Under the pieces are notes generated by a model that made no database searches, had not been told where the DNA came from, and saw only the letters and a program-made list of their open reading frames with translations. A DNA stretch of 64,000 nucleotides from Prauserella aidingensis (lineage in GTDB: Bacteria > Actinomycetota > Actinomycetes > Mycobacteriales > Pseudonocardiaceae), in the NCBI RefSeq assembly GCF_024171865.1, contig NZ_JAMTCN010000004.1, positions 124,001-188,000 of the forward strand, read 5' to 3'. The translations under genes and the position numbers were made by a program. This document shows positions 1-7,870 of this stretch, piece by piece (the stretch's first letter is position 1; each line of letters opens with the position of its first letter).

Positions 1-792
1 CCCGTCGAGCAGCTCCGCGCGGGAGCCGAATCCGCCGACCGGGTCGGGCGCGCCGAACCGCCACGCCTTCACGCACAGCCAGCCGAGGTCCTCCATCGGG
101 TCGCCGCGGTGCACCAGTTCCCAGTCCAGCACCGCGCGGAGGCCGTCGGGGCCGACGATGAGGTTGCCGTTGCGGAAGTCGCCGTGCACCAGCGTGTCCC
201 CGGCCGGCGCGGGCCGATGCCGGTGCAGCCACCGCAGGGCGATCTCCACGGTCGGCAACGGTTCGTCGAGCGCGTCGCAGTGCTCGGTGAGCCAGTCCAG
301 CGGGTCCGGCGCAGGCAGCCGGGGAACCTCGCCTGCCGGGACGCGGTGGATCCGCGCCAGCACCCGGCCCAGCTCGGCGGCCAGCCCGGCCCGCGCCCGC
401 GCGTAGTCGTCGCCGCGCAGCAGCCGCCGGGGAATCGTCTCGCCGTCGACGTGCTCGGTGATCAGGTACGGCGCGCCGAGCCCGCTGCCGTCGGCGCCGT
501 CCGCAACGCCCCCGGTGCCGTGGTCGACCAACGCGGGCACCGGAACGCCCTGCCGCCGGGCCGCGGGCAGCACGGCGGCCTCCCGCGCCATCGTCTCGGG
601 ATCCGGCAGCCCCGGCGGGTCGCGGCGCAGCACGAGCCGCACCGGTCCGGCGCCGGACGTGGTGGCGTCGAACGTCCATGTCTCCCGGCTCGCGCCGGTC
701 GACAGCCGCCGTGGTTCGCCGACCTCCACGTCCTGGCCCCACACCGCGCCGAGCCGGAGTGCGAGCCGGGCGGCGAGGTCCTCCGGCGTCAT
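1..792 (-). CDS. APH-family phosphotransferase (C-terminus outside window)
   Basis: Aminoglycoside/choline-kinase-like phosphotransferase; 264 residues are visible and the C-terminus runs off the left edge. The catalytic loop LVHGDFRNGNL and the metal-binding VLDWELVHRGDP segment are both intact, so an active small-molecule kinase is likely. The ATG overlaps the TGA of the upstream ACAD (ATGA, 789-792), so the two are translationally coupled. APH proteins paired or fused with ACADs are known: animal ACAD10/ACAD11 and bacterial LvaA, where the kinase phosphorylates a 4-hydroxyacyl-CoA and the ACAD partner acts on the product. An antibiotic-resistance role is unlikely in this setting. The substrate is inferred from context only. 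Confidence 0.85.
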   Translation of the reverse strand, partial: MTPEDLAARLALRLGAVWGQDVEVGEPRRLSTGASRETWTFDATTSGAGPVRLVLRRDPPGLPDPETMAREAAVLPAARRQGVPVPALVDHGTGGVADGADGSGLGAPYLITEHVDGETIPRRLLRGDDYARARAGLAAELGRVLARIHRVPAGEVPRLPAPDPLDWLTEHCDALDEPLPTVEIALRWLHRHRPAPAGDTLVHGDFRNGNLIVGPDGLRAVLDWELVHRGDPMEDLGWLCVKAWRFGAPDPVGGFGSRAELLDG

Positions 793-2048
793 GCCCGCCT
801 GCGCGGGCCCGCGTAGCCGAACAGGTATCCGGCGACCTTGCGCATCTGCACCTCCTCCGACCCCTCGGTGATGCGGTACCGCCGGTGGTGGCGGTAGATG
901 TGCTCGAACGGTGTGTGCCGCGTGTACCCGAGTCCGCCGTGCACCTGCATCGCCCGGTCGGCGGCCTCGCACACCAGACGGTTCGCCCGGTAGTTGCACA
1001 TCGACACCTTGTCGCTGATCTCGTCCGCGGGCATCCGGTCGAGCTCCCACGCGGTCTTGTGGACCAGGGTGCGGACCAGTTCGGCGTCGGTCTGCAGTTC
1101 GACGAGCGGCCACTGGATCGCCTGCCGGGACGCGAGCGGCCTGCCGAACGCCACCCGTTCCCTGGCGTAGCCGACGCTGGCGTCGATGCAGTACTGGGCC
1201 GCGCCCACCCCGGAGGCTGCCTGCCGGATGCGGTTCTCGTGCACGAAGTGCTGCGCCAGCGCCAGTCCCTCGTCGACCTGTCCGAAGACCGCGTCGTCGG
1301 GCACCCACACGTCCCGGAGTGTCACCTCGGCGTGGTCGGTGGGCATGTTGAACGTCCACCAGTGGAAGTCGACCGCGAAGCCCGGAGTGCCGGTGGGGAC
1401 GATGAACGCCGTGATCCCGTGGGCCGAACCGTCCTCACCGGACGTGCGGGCGAAGATCACGTCGTGGGTGGCGGTGTGCAGTCCGGTGTTGAACCGCTTC
1501 TGCCCGTTGAGGATCCATCCCCCGTCGGCGCCCCGGACGGCCGTCGTCTCGAGCCACGTGGCGTCGCTGCCGTGCCCCGGTTCGGTCAGGCCGAACGCGA
1601 TCCGCGCCTCACCGGTGATACCGGCCTCGAGGAACTCCTCCCGCTGCGCGTCGGTGCCGAACTCGAGCAGCATGTGCACCAGCGGGAAATTGCCCACGAC
1701 CGAGGACTCGTTCTGCAGGTCGTTGTGCAGCCCCAGCCCGGTCGCCGCGAGATGCTCCCTGATCACGGCCATGTCCAGATTGGACCCGCCGCTGCCGCCC
1801 GCCTCCTTCGGCAGGCCGTATCGCAGCCAGCCCGCCCGGTCGGCGCGGCGGGCCATCTCGGCGAGCAGCTCCTCCCACTCCGGGTTGGGCGTCCCGCCCG
1901 CCTCCAGGTCGGTGCGGGCGAACTCGCGGCGGTGGTCGAAGAAGCGTTCGTTGTCGTCGCTGTGCTGCAGGGGTGCGATCTCGTCGGCGACGAACTCGTC
2001 GAGTTCCGCCAGGAGCCGGTGCAGCCGCTCGGGCAACGCGAAATCCAT
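789..2048 (-). CDS. acyl-CoA dehydrogenase, kinase-coupled
   Basis: A 419-residue FAD-dependent acyl-CoA dehydrogenase that should introduce an alpha,beta double bond, or handle a 4-phosphoacyl-CoA if it works with the adjacent kinase. Middle-domain motifs GLTEPGHGSDATW and LNGQKRFNTG and a C-terminal RITEGSEEVQMRK are visible; the Glu in TEGS sits where medium-chain ACADs carry their catalytic base. The ATG at 2048 starts MDFALPERL; the open frame continues further upstream but the family begins here. It follows the crotonase at 2150 after 101 bp that contain a strong hairpin, so its expression may be partly separate from the upstream genes. Confidence 0.9.
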   Translation of the reverse strand: MDFALPERLHRLLAELDEFVADEIAPLQHSDDNERFFDHRREFARTDLEAGGTPNPEWEELLAEMARRADRAGWLRYGLPKEAGGSGGSNLDMAVIREHLAATGLGLHNDLQNESSVVGNFPLVHMLLEFGTDAQREEFLEAGITGEARIAFGLTEPGHGSDATWLETTAVRGADGGWILNGQKRFNTGLHTATHDVIFARTSGEDGSAHGITAFIVPTGTPGFAVDFHWWTFNMPTDHAEVTLRDVWVPDDAVFGQVDEGLALAQHFVHENRIRQAASGVGAAQYCIDASVGYARERVAFGRPLASRQAIQWPLVELQTDAELVRTLVHKTAWELDRMPADEISDKVSMCNYRANRLVCEAADRAMQVHGGLGYTRHTPFEHIYRHHRRYRITEGSEEVQMRKVAGYLFGYAGPRRRA

Positions 2049-2110
2049 GACACTCCTTCGTGTCTCGGTGCGGTGTCTCGGTGGGGATCCACGGCGCCGC
2101 CGTGGCGACC

Positions 2111-2145
2111 GCGGCGGGCGGTACGGGGCCCGCACCGCCCGCCGC
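2111..2145 (-). terminator. Intergenic hairpin with 12-bp perfect stem
   Basis: GCGGCGGGCGGT and ACCGCCCGCCGC are exact reverse complements separated by 11 nt. The hairpin begins 5 nt after the stop of the crotonase at 2150 and ends about 60 nt before the next ACAD start. There is no T-run, which is common for actinobacterial terminators. It may be a terminator or attenuator that splits the operon, or an mRNA-stabilising structure. Confidence 0.5.
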
Positions 2146-2149
2146 CCGT

Positions 2150-2995
2150 TCAGGCCGGGTCGGTGAACCGGGGCGCACGCTCGGCCTGCGCGGCGCGTAC
2201 GGCCTCGACCTGGTTGGGACTGCCGATGAGACGCCGGATCGCGGTCTGCTCGGCGGCGAAGCCCTCGGCGAGGCCGGTGCGGCCCGCCAGGTTCAGCAGC
2301 CGCTTGGCGTCCCGGACGGCGTCGGGGTTCTTCCCGGCAACGTCCTCGGCGAGTGCCAGTGCCGCGGTGAGCGGATCGTCCTCGGTGCGGGTGACCAGGC
2401 CGAGCCGGTCGGCCTCCGCGGCGTCGACGACGCGGCCGGTGAGCGTCAGCTCCATCGCGACGTCGCGGCCGACGAGTTCCGGCAGCACCTGGGTGCCGGT
2501 CATGTCGGGTACGAGTCCCCAGGCGATCTCCCTGACCGACAGCCGCGCGTCCGGGGCGGCCAGCCGGATGTCGGCGCCGAGCGCGATCTGCAGTCCGCCG
2601 CCGTAGGCGTGCCCGTGCAGCGCGGCGATCACCGGCACGGGCAACTCCGTCCACACGTGGGCCGCCCGCTGGCCGAGCGCCCGTGCCGGTCCGGCTGCGG
2701 GACCGGGTCCCTCCGGCAGGGCGTGCTCACCGGTGACCATCTCGTCGAACGCCGCGACGTCGAGTCCCGCGCAGAACGACCGGCCGTTGCCCGACAGCAC
2801 GACGGCGCGAACCGACGAGTCGCCGCGCAGCTGCTCACCCACCCGCACGAGGCCGGTGAACATCGCGGGATCGAGCGCGTTGCGTTTGTCGGGCCGGTCG
2901 AGGCGGACGTCGGCGATGCCGGCGCGGACGGTGCACGACACCCGTTCGCCCGTGTCGTGCCGCGCGCCTCCCCGGACCGTCGGCGCGTCACCCAT
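2150..2995 (-). CDS. enoyl-CoA hydratase/isomerase-family protein
   Basis: Crotonase-superfamily protein of about 281 residues. The oxyanion-hole segments FCAGLDVAAFD and HGHAYGGGLQIAL are present. At the first of the two catalytic Glu positions of true enoyl-CoA hydratases it has Gln (GGGLQ), while the second (VREIAWG) keeps Glu, so isomerase, hydrolase or lyase chemistry is as likely as hydration. Start choice: ATG 2995 lies 9 nt after GGGGAGG; a GTG at 3001 forms a GTGA overlap with the upstream stop, and a GTG at 3013 is also possible. It is the fifth gene of the minus-strand operon. Confidence 0.85.
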   Translation of the reverse strand: MGDAPTVRGGARHDTGERVSCTVRAGIADVRLDRPDKRNALDPAMFTGLVRVGEQLRGDSSVRAVVLSGNGRSFCAGLDVAAFDEMVTGEHALPEGPGPAAGPARALGQRAAHVWTELPVPVIAALHGHAYGGGLQIALGADIRLAAPDARLSVREIAWGLVPDMTGTQVLPELVGRDVAMELTLTGRVVDAAEADRLGLVTRTEDDPLTAALALAEDVAGKNPDAVRDAKRLLNLAGRTGLAEGFAAEQTAIRRLIGSPNQVEAVRAAQAERAPRFTDPA

Positions 2996-2997
2996 CG

Positions 2998-3780
2998 TCA
3001 CGGGCCTCCCCACTCACCGGTGAACTCGGGTTCGGTCTTGTTCCGGAACGCCTCGAACGCCGCCCGCGCGTCGGTCGTGCCGAAGTTGACGGCCTGCGCC
3101 CGGGCCTCGCTCTCCAGCGCCTCGCGGAGCGTCGCGTCGACGCCCTCGTTGAGCAGCGCCTTCGTCTGGGCGAGCGCGACCGGCGGTCCCGCGGCGAGCG
3201 CGGCCGCCGTGTCGTCCACGAACGCGTCGAGTTCTGCCGCAGGCTTCACCCACGTGACCAGTCCGAGCCGCTCGGCCTCCTCCGCGCCGACGAAATCGGC
3301 CAGCAGCGCGATGCGTTTCGCCTGTTGCAGCCCGACGAGTTTGGGCAACAGCCACGACCCTCCGAAGTCGAGGGACAGGCCGCGCTTGGCGAAGATCTGA
3401 CTGAATCGTGCCCGGTCGGAGGCCGCGACCAGGTCACAGCCGAGGGCCAGGTTCCAGCCCGCGCCGACGGCGACGCCGTCGACCTTCGCGATCGTCGGCG
3501 TCTCCAGCTCGTGCAGTGTGACGGCCGTGCGGTTGACCAGGTGCATGCGCCGCAGCGGATGCAGCCCCGACTCCACGGACAGGTCGGCGCCCGCGCAGAA
3601 GTCGCCGTCTGCGCCGGTGAGCACGATGGCCCGGGTGCGCTCGTCGGCGTCGGCCTCCCGGAGCCGTTCGGCCAGCAGCGGCCACGTGCCCGTGTCGATC
3701 GCGTTCTTGCGGTGCGGGCGGTTGAGCGTGATCGTCGTGACGGCGTCGCTGTGGGACACCAGTACGGTCGGTTCGTCCAC
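2998..3780 (-). CDS. enoyl-CoA hydratase/isomerase-family protein
   Basis: 260-residue crotonase-fold protein. RPHRKNAID and FCAGADLSVESG form the CoA-binding and first oxyanion-hole segments, and VDGVAVGAGWNLALG the second. Neither canonical hydratase Glu is present: the first position is Asn (AGWNLA) and the second lies in a divergent FAKRGLSLDFGG segment. It is therefore probably not a classical hydratase. The GTG start at 3780 follows AAGGAAA at good spacing; upstream in-frame sequence is out-of-frame translation of the neighbouring ACAD. It is nearly contiguous with the crotonase at 2995, suggesting the two act in sequence on one substrate. Confidence 0.85.
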   Translation of the reverse strand: MDEPTVLVSHSDAVTTITLNRPHRKNAIDTGTWPLLAERLREADADERTRAIVLTGADGDFCAGADLSVESGLHPLRRMHLVNRTAVTLHELETPTIAKVDGVAVGAGWNLALGCDLVAASDRARFSQIFAKRGLSLDFGGSWLLPKLVGLQQAKRIALLADFVGAEEAERLGLVTWVKPAAELDAFVDDTAAALAAGPPVALAQTKALLNEGVDATLREALESEARAQAVNFGTTDARAAFEAFRNKTEPEFTGEWGGP

Positions 3781-3868
3781 GGATTTCCTTCCGGTACTCG
3801 GGTCGGGCGGTGCGGCCCGGTTGCCGCTCCGCCTGCCCGGCCGCGGCCACGCCGCCGCCGGTGGGGTC

Positions 3869-4963
3869 TCAGAGGGACAGTGCGTCCGCCAGCCGCGCGC
3901 GGTGCTCGGCGGGTGTGCCCAGCAGCAGTTCGGAGGTCTTGGCGCGCTTGTAGTACAGGTGCGCGTCGTGTTCCCAGGTGTAGCCGATGCCGCCGTGCAG
4001 TTGCAGCCCGGAGGCCGCGGTGTCGAACGCGGCGGGGCCGAGCACGACCTGCGCCAAGGCCGCGGCCTCCGGCAACGCGGCCGGGTCGTGGTCGGCCGTC
4101 CACGCCGCGTGCCACAGCACCGCCTCGGCCTGCTCGCACGAGGCGTACAAGTCGGCGCAGGCGTGCTTGACGGCCTGCTGGGACCCGATGGGCCTGCCGA
4201 ACTGCACGCGCACCGTCGCGTGGTCGACCGTGTCGTCGAGTACCCGCCGCATGCCGCCGAGCTGTTCCGCGGCGAGCGCCACGGCCGCGCGTTGCCACAC
4301 CGCTTCCAGCACCGCGGCGGGGTCGTCACACGGCACCTGCCGCGCCGACGTCCCGGCGAACTCGGCCCGCGCCATCCGCCGGGTCGGGTCGAGCGTCCGC
4401 GACGGCCGCCACGACACCGCACCACCGTCGACGACGAACCAGCCGTGGTCGGTGTGGACCAGAACGTGATCGGCGGTGCCGCCGTCGACCACGAACGCCG
4501 CCTCACCGACGAGCCGCCAGTGGTCACCGTCCCGCGTCGCTCGCACGCTCTCGGCCGCCGAGCCCCACCGGCCGCCCGGGTCCGCCACGGCCACCGCGGC
4601 GGTCTGCCGTCCCGCGGCGATCCCCGGCAGCAGCTCCTCGGCCAGGGTGTCGTCCCCGAGCGCCAGCACGACGTCGGTCGCGAGCACGGCCGACGACAGG
4701 TACGGCACCGGTGCCAGCGCCGCACCCAGTTCGGCCAGCACGACACAGCGTTCGACGTGGCCGGCCTCCGACCCGCCGAGCCGGTCGGGTGTGAGCAGCC
4801 CGGTCACGCCGAGTTCCGCCAACCGTGTCCACAGCCGGCGGTCGATACCCGGGCCGTCGTCGGCCATGACCTCGCGGACCCGCTGCGGTGGGCAGTGGTC
4901 GGCGAGCAGGGCGCGCACGCTCTCGGCCAGTCTGGTCTGTTCCTCGTCGAGCAGCAGTCGCAT
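3869..4963 (-). CDS. acyl-CoA dehydrogenase (small-subunit type)
   Basis: About 364 residues, beginning MRLLLDEEQTRLAESV. The middle domain is divergent and the C-terminus has LQLHGGIGYTWEHDAHLYYKRA but no GGTNEIQ-type flavin/catalytic segment. This is the pattern of the degenerate partner in heterotetrameric actinobacterial ACADs (the FadE26/27 and FadE28/29 type). The likely partner is the next gene upstream, at 4972. ATG 4963 lies 8 nt after GAGGTGA; an alternative GTG at 4975 makes a GTGA overlap with the partner's stop. Tight coupling supports complex formation. Confidence 0.85.
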   Translation of the reverse strand: MRLLLDEEQTRLAESVRALLADHCPPQRVREVMADDGPGIDRRLWTRLAELGVTGLLTPDRLGGSEAGHVERCVVLAELGAALAPVPYLSSAVLATDVVLALGDDTLAEELLPGIAAGRQTAAVAVADPGGRWGSAAESVRATRDGDHWRLVGEAAFVVDGGTADHVLVHTDHGWFVVDGGAVSWRPSRTLDPTRRMARAEFAGTSARQVPCDDPAAVLEAVWQRAAVALAAEQLGGMRRVLDDTVDHATVRVQFGRPIGSQQAVKHACADLYASCEQAEAVLWHAAWTADHDPAALPEAAALAQVVLGPAAFDTAASGLQLHGGIGYTWEHDAHLYYKRAKTSELLLGTPAEHRARLADALSL

Positions 4964-4971
4964 CTCCCGAT

Positions 4972-6216
4972 TCACCTCGCCTGGGTGCCGACGCGCAGCT
5001 CCCGGAACGGCACGTCGCGGTCGACCCGGGGTTCCTTCGGCAGTCCGAGCACGCGGTCGCCGAGGATGCCGCGCTGGATCTGGTTCGTGCCGCCGGCGAT
5101 GCTGGACGCGGGCGTCGCGTTGATCGCCAGCGCCAGCTCGTCACCCGACGCGTCGGTGGGGTCCCAGGCGATCGCGCGGGGACCCACCACGAGTCCCGCC
5201 ACCCGCACCGCCTGCCACAGCAGCTGCGCGCCGGCAAGCTTCGCCACCGACCCGCGCGCACCCGGCGCGATGCCTGCGTCGCTCTGCTGCCGGAGCCGGG
5301 AGTTGAACAGCGCCAGCTTCCGTTCGGCCGCGTACAACTCGGCCAGTTCCGCGCGCACGACCGGATCGTCGGCCACGCCCCGTGCGCGGGCGGCCTCGCG
5401 CAGGTTGGCGAACGTCATGGGGTCGTACCGGCGGCGAACGGCGCCGCCGATGGACACGCGCTCGTGCCCCAGCATCGTCACCGCGGCCGACCAGCCCGCG
5501 TCGACCTCGCCGATCACCGCGTCGGCCGGGATCCGCACGTCGTCGAAGTACACCTCGTTGAACGGCGCCGCGCCGGTCATGTCCTGCAACGGCCGTACGG
5601 TCACGCCGGGGGCACGCATGTCGACGACGAACATCGTCAGCCCCCTGTGCTTGACGACGTCCGGATCGGTGCGGGCCAGCAGCGCACCGAAGTCGGCGTA
5701 CTGCGCACCCGAGGTCCACACCTTCTGGCCGTTGACGACCCAGGAGTCACCGTCCCGCACGGCGCGCGTCTGCAGGCTCGCGACGTCCGACCCCGCACCG
5801 GGCTCGGAGAACAGCTGGCACCAGATCTCCTCGCCACGAAGCAACGGCGGCAGGTACCGCGTCTTCTGCTCGTGGGTCCCGAGATCCACCAGGGTCGGGC
5901 CGCACATGCCCATGCTGATCAGGAACACACCGGTCGGCAGGTCGTAGCCGGCCGCCTCCTCGTGGAAGACCTGCTGCTCGGCGGCGGACAGCCCCTGGCC
6001 GCCGTACTCGACGGGCCAGGTGATCCCCGCCAGGCCCGCGTCGTACAGCGCCGCCTGGAACCGCCGGGCCGCGGCGAGCTGCTCCTCGGTCGGCGCGCTC
6101 TCGCTCGCCTCCGGGACGCGGTCGTCCCCGGAAGGCGCGTGCTCGGCCAGCCAATCGCGGACCCGCCGGCGAAACCCGTCCGTTCGGGGGCCCGTGGCCC
6201 GGAGCTCCCTCGTCAT
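4972..6216 (-). CDS. acyl-CoA dehydrogenase (large-subunit type)
   Basis: 414-residue ACAD. FSEPGAGSDVASL and VVNGQKVWTSGAQ mark the flavin-binding middle domain, and IAGGTNEIQRGILGDRVLG the C-terminal domain. The position of the medium-chain ACAD catalytic Glu is Gly here, so the base probably comes from another helix, as in isovaleryl-CoA-dehydrogenase-like and FadE-type enzymes. ATG 6216 has GGAGGG at good spacing, and the gene begins 9 nt after the acyl-CoA synthetase stop. It probably pairs with the ACAD at 3869. Confidence 0.9.
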   Translation of the reverse strand: MTRELRATGPRTDGFRRRVRDWLAEHAPSGDDRVPEASESAPTEEQLAAARRFQAALYDAGLAGITWPVEYGGQGLSAAEQQVFHEEAAGYDLPTGVFLISMGMCGPTLVDLGTHEQKTRYLPPLLRGEEIWCQLFSEPGAGSDVASLQTRAVRDGDSWVVNGQKVWTSGAQYADFGALLARTDPDVVKHRGLTMFVVDMRAPGVTVRPLQDMTGAAPFNEVYFDDVRIPADAVIGEVDAGWSAAVTMLGHERVSIGGAVRRRYDPMTFANLREAARARGVADDPVVRAELAELYAAERKLALFNSRLRQQSDAGIAPGARGSVAKLAGAQLLWQAVRVAGLVVGPRAIAWDPTDASGDELALAINATPASSIAGGTNQIQRGILGDRVLGLPKEPRVDRDVPFRELRVGTQAR

Positions 6217-6225
6217 CGCCCTCCT

Positions 6226-7764
6226 TCACCCCGCGGCGACGGCATAACGCGCCGTGAGCTTGTGCTTGACCAGTTTTCCGGTGGGCGTGCGGGGAAGCTC
6301 GTCGATGAAGTCGACCGACTGCGGGGCCTTGTAGTGCGCGATCCGGTCCCGGACGTAGGCGAGCAGCTCGTCGGCGAGCTCCGGGCCCGCGTCCACTGTC
6401 GATGCCGGTTGGACGACGGCCTTCACCTGCTCGCCCATCTCGTCGTCCGGGACGCCGATGACGGCCACGTCGTAGACGGCCGGATGCAACGTGAGCACGT
6501 CCTCCACCTCCTGCGGGTAGATGTTGACGCCGCCGGAGATGATCATGAAGGCCTTGCGGTCCGTGAGGTACAGATAGCCCTCGGAGTCGACGTAGCCGAC
6601 GTCACCGCTGGTCGCCCAGGTGGGATGCTCGGGATGCTGGGACTCGCGGGTCTTGTCCGGTTCGTTGTGGTACGTGAACGACACCTCGTCGCGTTCGAAG
6701 TAGACGGTGCCGATCTCCCCCGCGGGCAGTTCGGTGCCCTCGTCGTCGCAGATGCGCACGACGCCGAGTCCCGCACGACCGACGGATCCCGGGCGCTCGA
6801 GCCACTCCTGCGGGGAGATGAAGGTGATCCCGGCACCTTCGGTCGAGGCGTAGTACTCGTAGAGGATCGGCCCCCACCACTCGATCATCGCCTGCTTGAC
6901 CTCGACCGGGCACGGCGCCGCCGCGTGGATCGCGACCCGGTGGCTGGACAGGTCGTAGCGGCCGCGGGTCTCGTCGGGGAGCTTGAGCATCCGCACGAAC
7001 ATCGTCGGCACCCACTGGCTGTGGGTGACGCCGTAGCGCTCGACGGCGCGCAGCGCGGCCTCGGGCTCGAACTTCTCCATCATCACGAGCGTCCCGCCGA
7101 CCGCGTGCACGCATGCGCCGTACCGCAGCGGCGCCGCGTGGTAGACCGGCGCGGGTGAGAGGTACGTGATCGTGTCGTCGAAGCCGTACATCAGCTGCAC
7201 CAACGGCAGCAGCGGATTGCCGGGCTCGTCGATCTGCCGCTCGGGCAGCGTGACCTTGATGCCCTTCGGTCTGCCCGTCGTGCCGGAGGAGTACAGCATG
7301 TCGGCACCCGCAGGCTGGTCCGCGGGCCGTTCGGGCGAGGCGGCCGCCAGCGTGGCGTCGTAGTCGTCGTATCCCGCCGCGACGCCGCCGTAGGCCAGCC
7401 GCAGCGGGACGTCGACCCGCTCGGCGACCCGCGTGACGAGTTCTCCCAGCGGGGCGGACACGATCAGGGCCTTGGCTTCGGAGTCGGTGACGATGTAGGC
7501 GATCTCGTCGGCGGTGAGGTGGCTGTTGACCGCGGTGATGTACAGACCGGAGCGCACGGCGGCCCAGTACACCTCGTAGGCGCGCAGCGAGTTGTCACTG
7601 AGCAGGGCCACGGTGTCGCCGCTGCGGAATCCGGCCCCGCGCAAGGCGTTCGCCAGCCGGACCGAGCGCTCCTCGAGTTCGGCATAGGTCAGCCGTTCAC
7701 CGGAACCCGCCATGATCACGGCGGGCTTGTCCGGTTGGGTGGCGGCGAAGGTACCCGGATACAT
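6226..7764 (-). CDS. acyl-CoA synthetase (AMP-forming)
   Basis: 512-residue ANL-superfamily ligase that activates a carboxylic acid to its CoA thioester through an acyl-adenylate. Motif A3 LYSSGTTGRPKG is near residues 157-168, A5 YYASTEGAG follows, then the hinge YLTDRKAFMIISGGVNIYP, and the C-terminal catalytic Lys in RTPTGKLVKH. ATG 7764 with AGGAGGA upstream is clearly preferred over in-frame upstream starts. As first gene of the seven-gene minus-strand operon it defines the pathway entry: an exogenous acid processed by two ACADs, two crotonases and the ACAD/kinase pair. Expression is probably controlled by the divergent TetR through the repeat at 7817. Confidence 0.93.
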   Translation of the reverse strand: MYPGTFAATQPDKPAVIMAGSGERLTYAELEERSVRLANALRGAGFRSGDTVALLSDNSLRAYEVYWAAVRSGLYITAVNSHLTADEIAYIVTDSEAKALIVSAPLGELVTRVAERVDVPLRLAYGGVAAGYDDYDATLAAASPERPADQPAGADMLYSSGTTGRPKGIKVTLPERQIDEPGNPLLPLVQLMYGFDDTITYLSPAPVYHAAPLRYGACVHAVGGTLVMMEKFEPEAALRAVERYGVTHSQWVPTMFVRMLKLPDETRGRYDLSSHRVAIHAAAPCPVEVKQAMIEWWGPILYEYYASTEGAGITFISPQEWLERPGSVGRAGLGVVRICDDEGTELPAGEIGTVYFERDEVSFTYHNEPDKTRESQHPEHPTWATSGDVGYVDSEGYLYLTDRKAFMIISGGVNIYPQEVEDVLTLHPAVYDVAVIGVPDDEMGEQVKAVVQPASTVDAGPELADELLAYVRDRIAHYKAPQSVDFIDELPRTPTGKLVKHKLTARYAVAAG

Positions 7765-7816
7765 GACGGCTCCTCCTTGAACCGAGACGTTGCCGTGAGC
7801 CTGCCCTGCCCGTCCA

Positions 7817-7840
7817 CGAACAGTCAATGCCGACTGTTCG
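7817..7840. promoter_or_regulatory. Putative TetR operator, perfect 9-bp inverted repeat
   Basis: CGAACAGTC and GACTGTTCG are exact inverted repeats separated by 6 bp. They lie between the divergent acyl-CoA synthetase (start 7764) and tetR (start 7871). Position and symmetry fit an operator for the TetR protein, controlling both the catabolic operon and itself. Confidence 0.7.
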
Positions 7841-7870
7841 GCGACCGCCGGCCGGGCTTACGCTGCGGAC

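Noticed and set aside
1-792. Antibiotic-resistance aminoglycoside phosphotransferase
   Set aside because: Translational coupling to an ACAD in a lipid-catabolic operon fits an acyl-CoA or hydroxy-acid kinase much better.
4888-7158. A 756-codon open frame on the plus strand
   Set aside because: Antisense to an ACAD and an acyl-CoA synthetase with clear catalytic motifs; no domain of its own.
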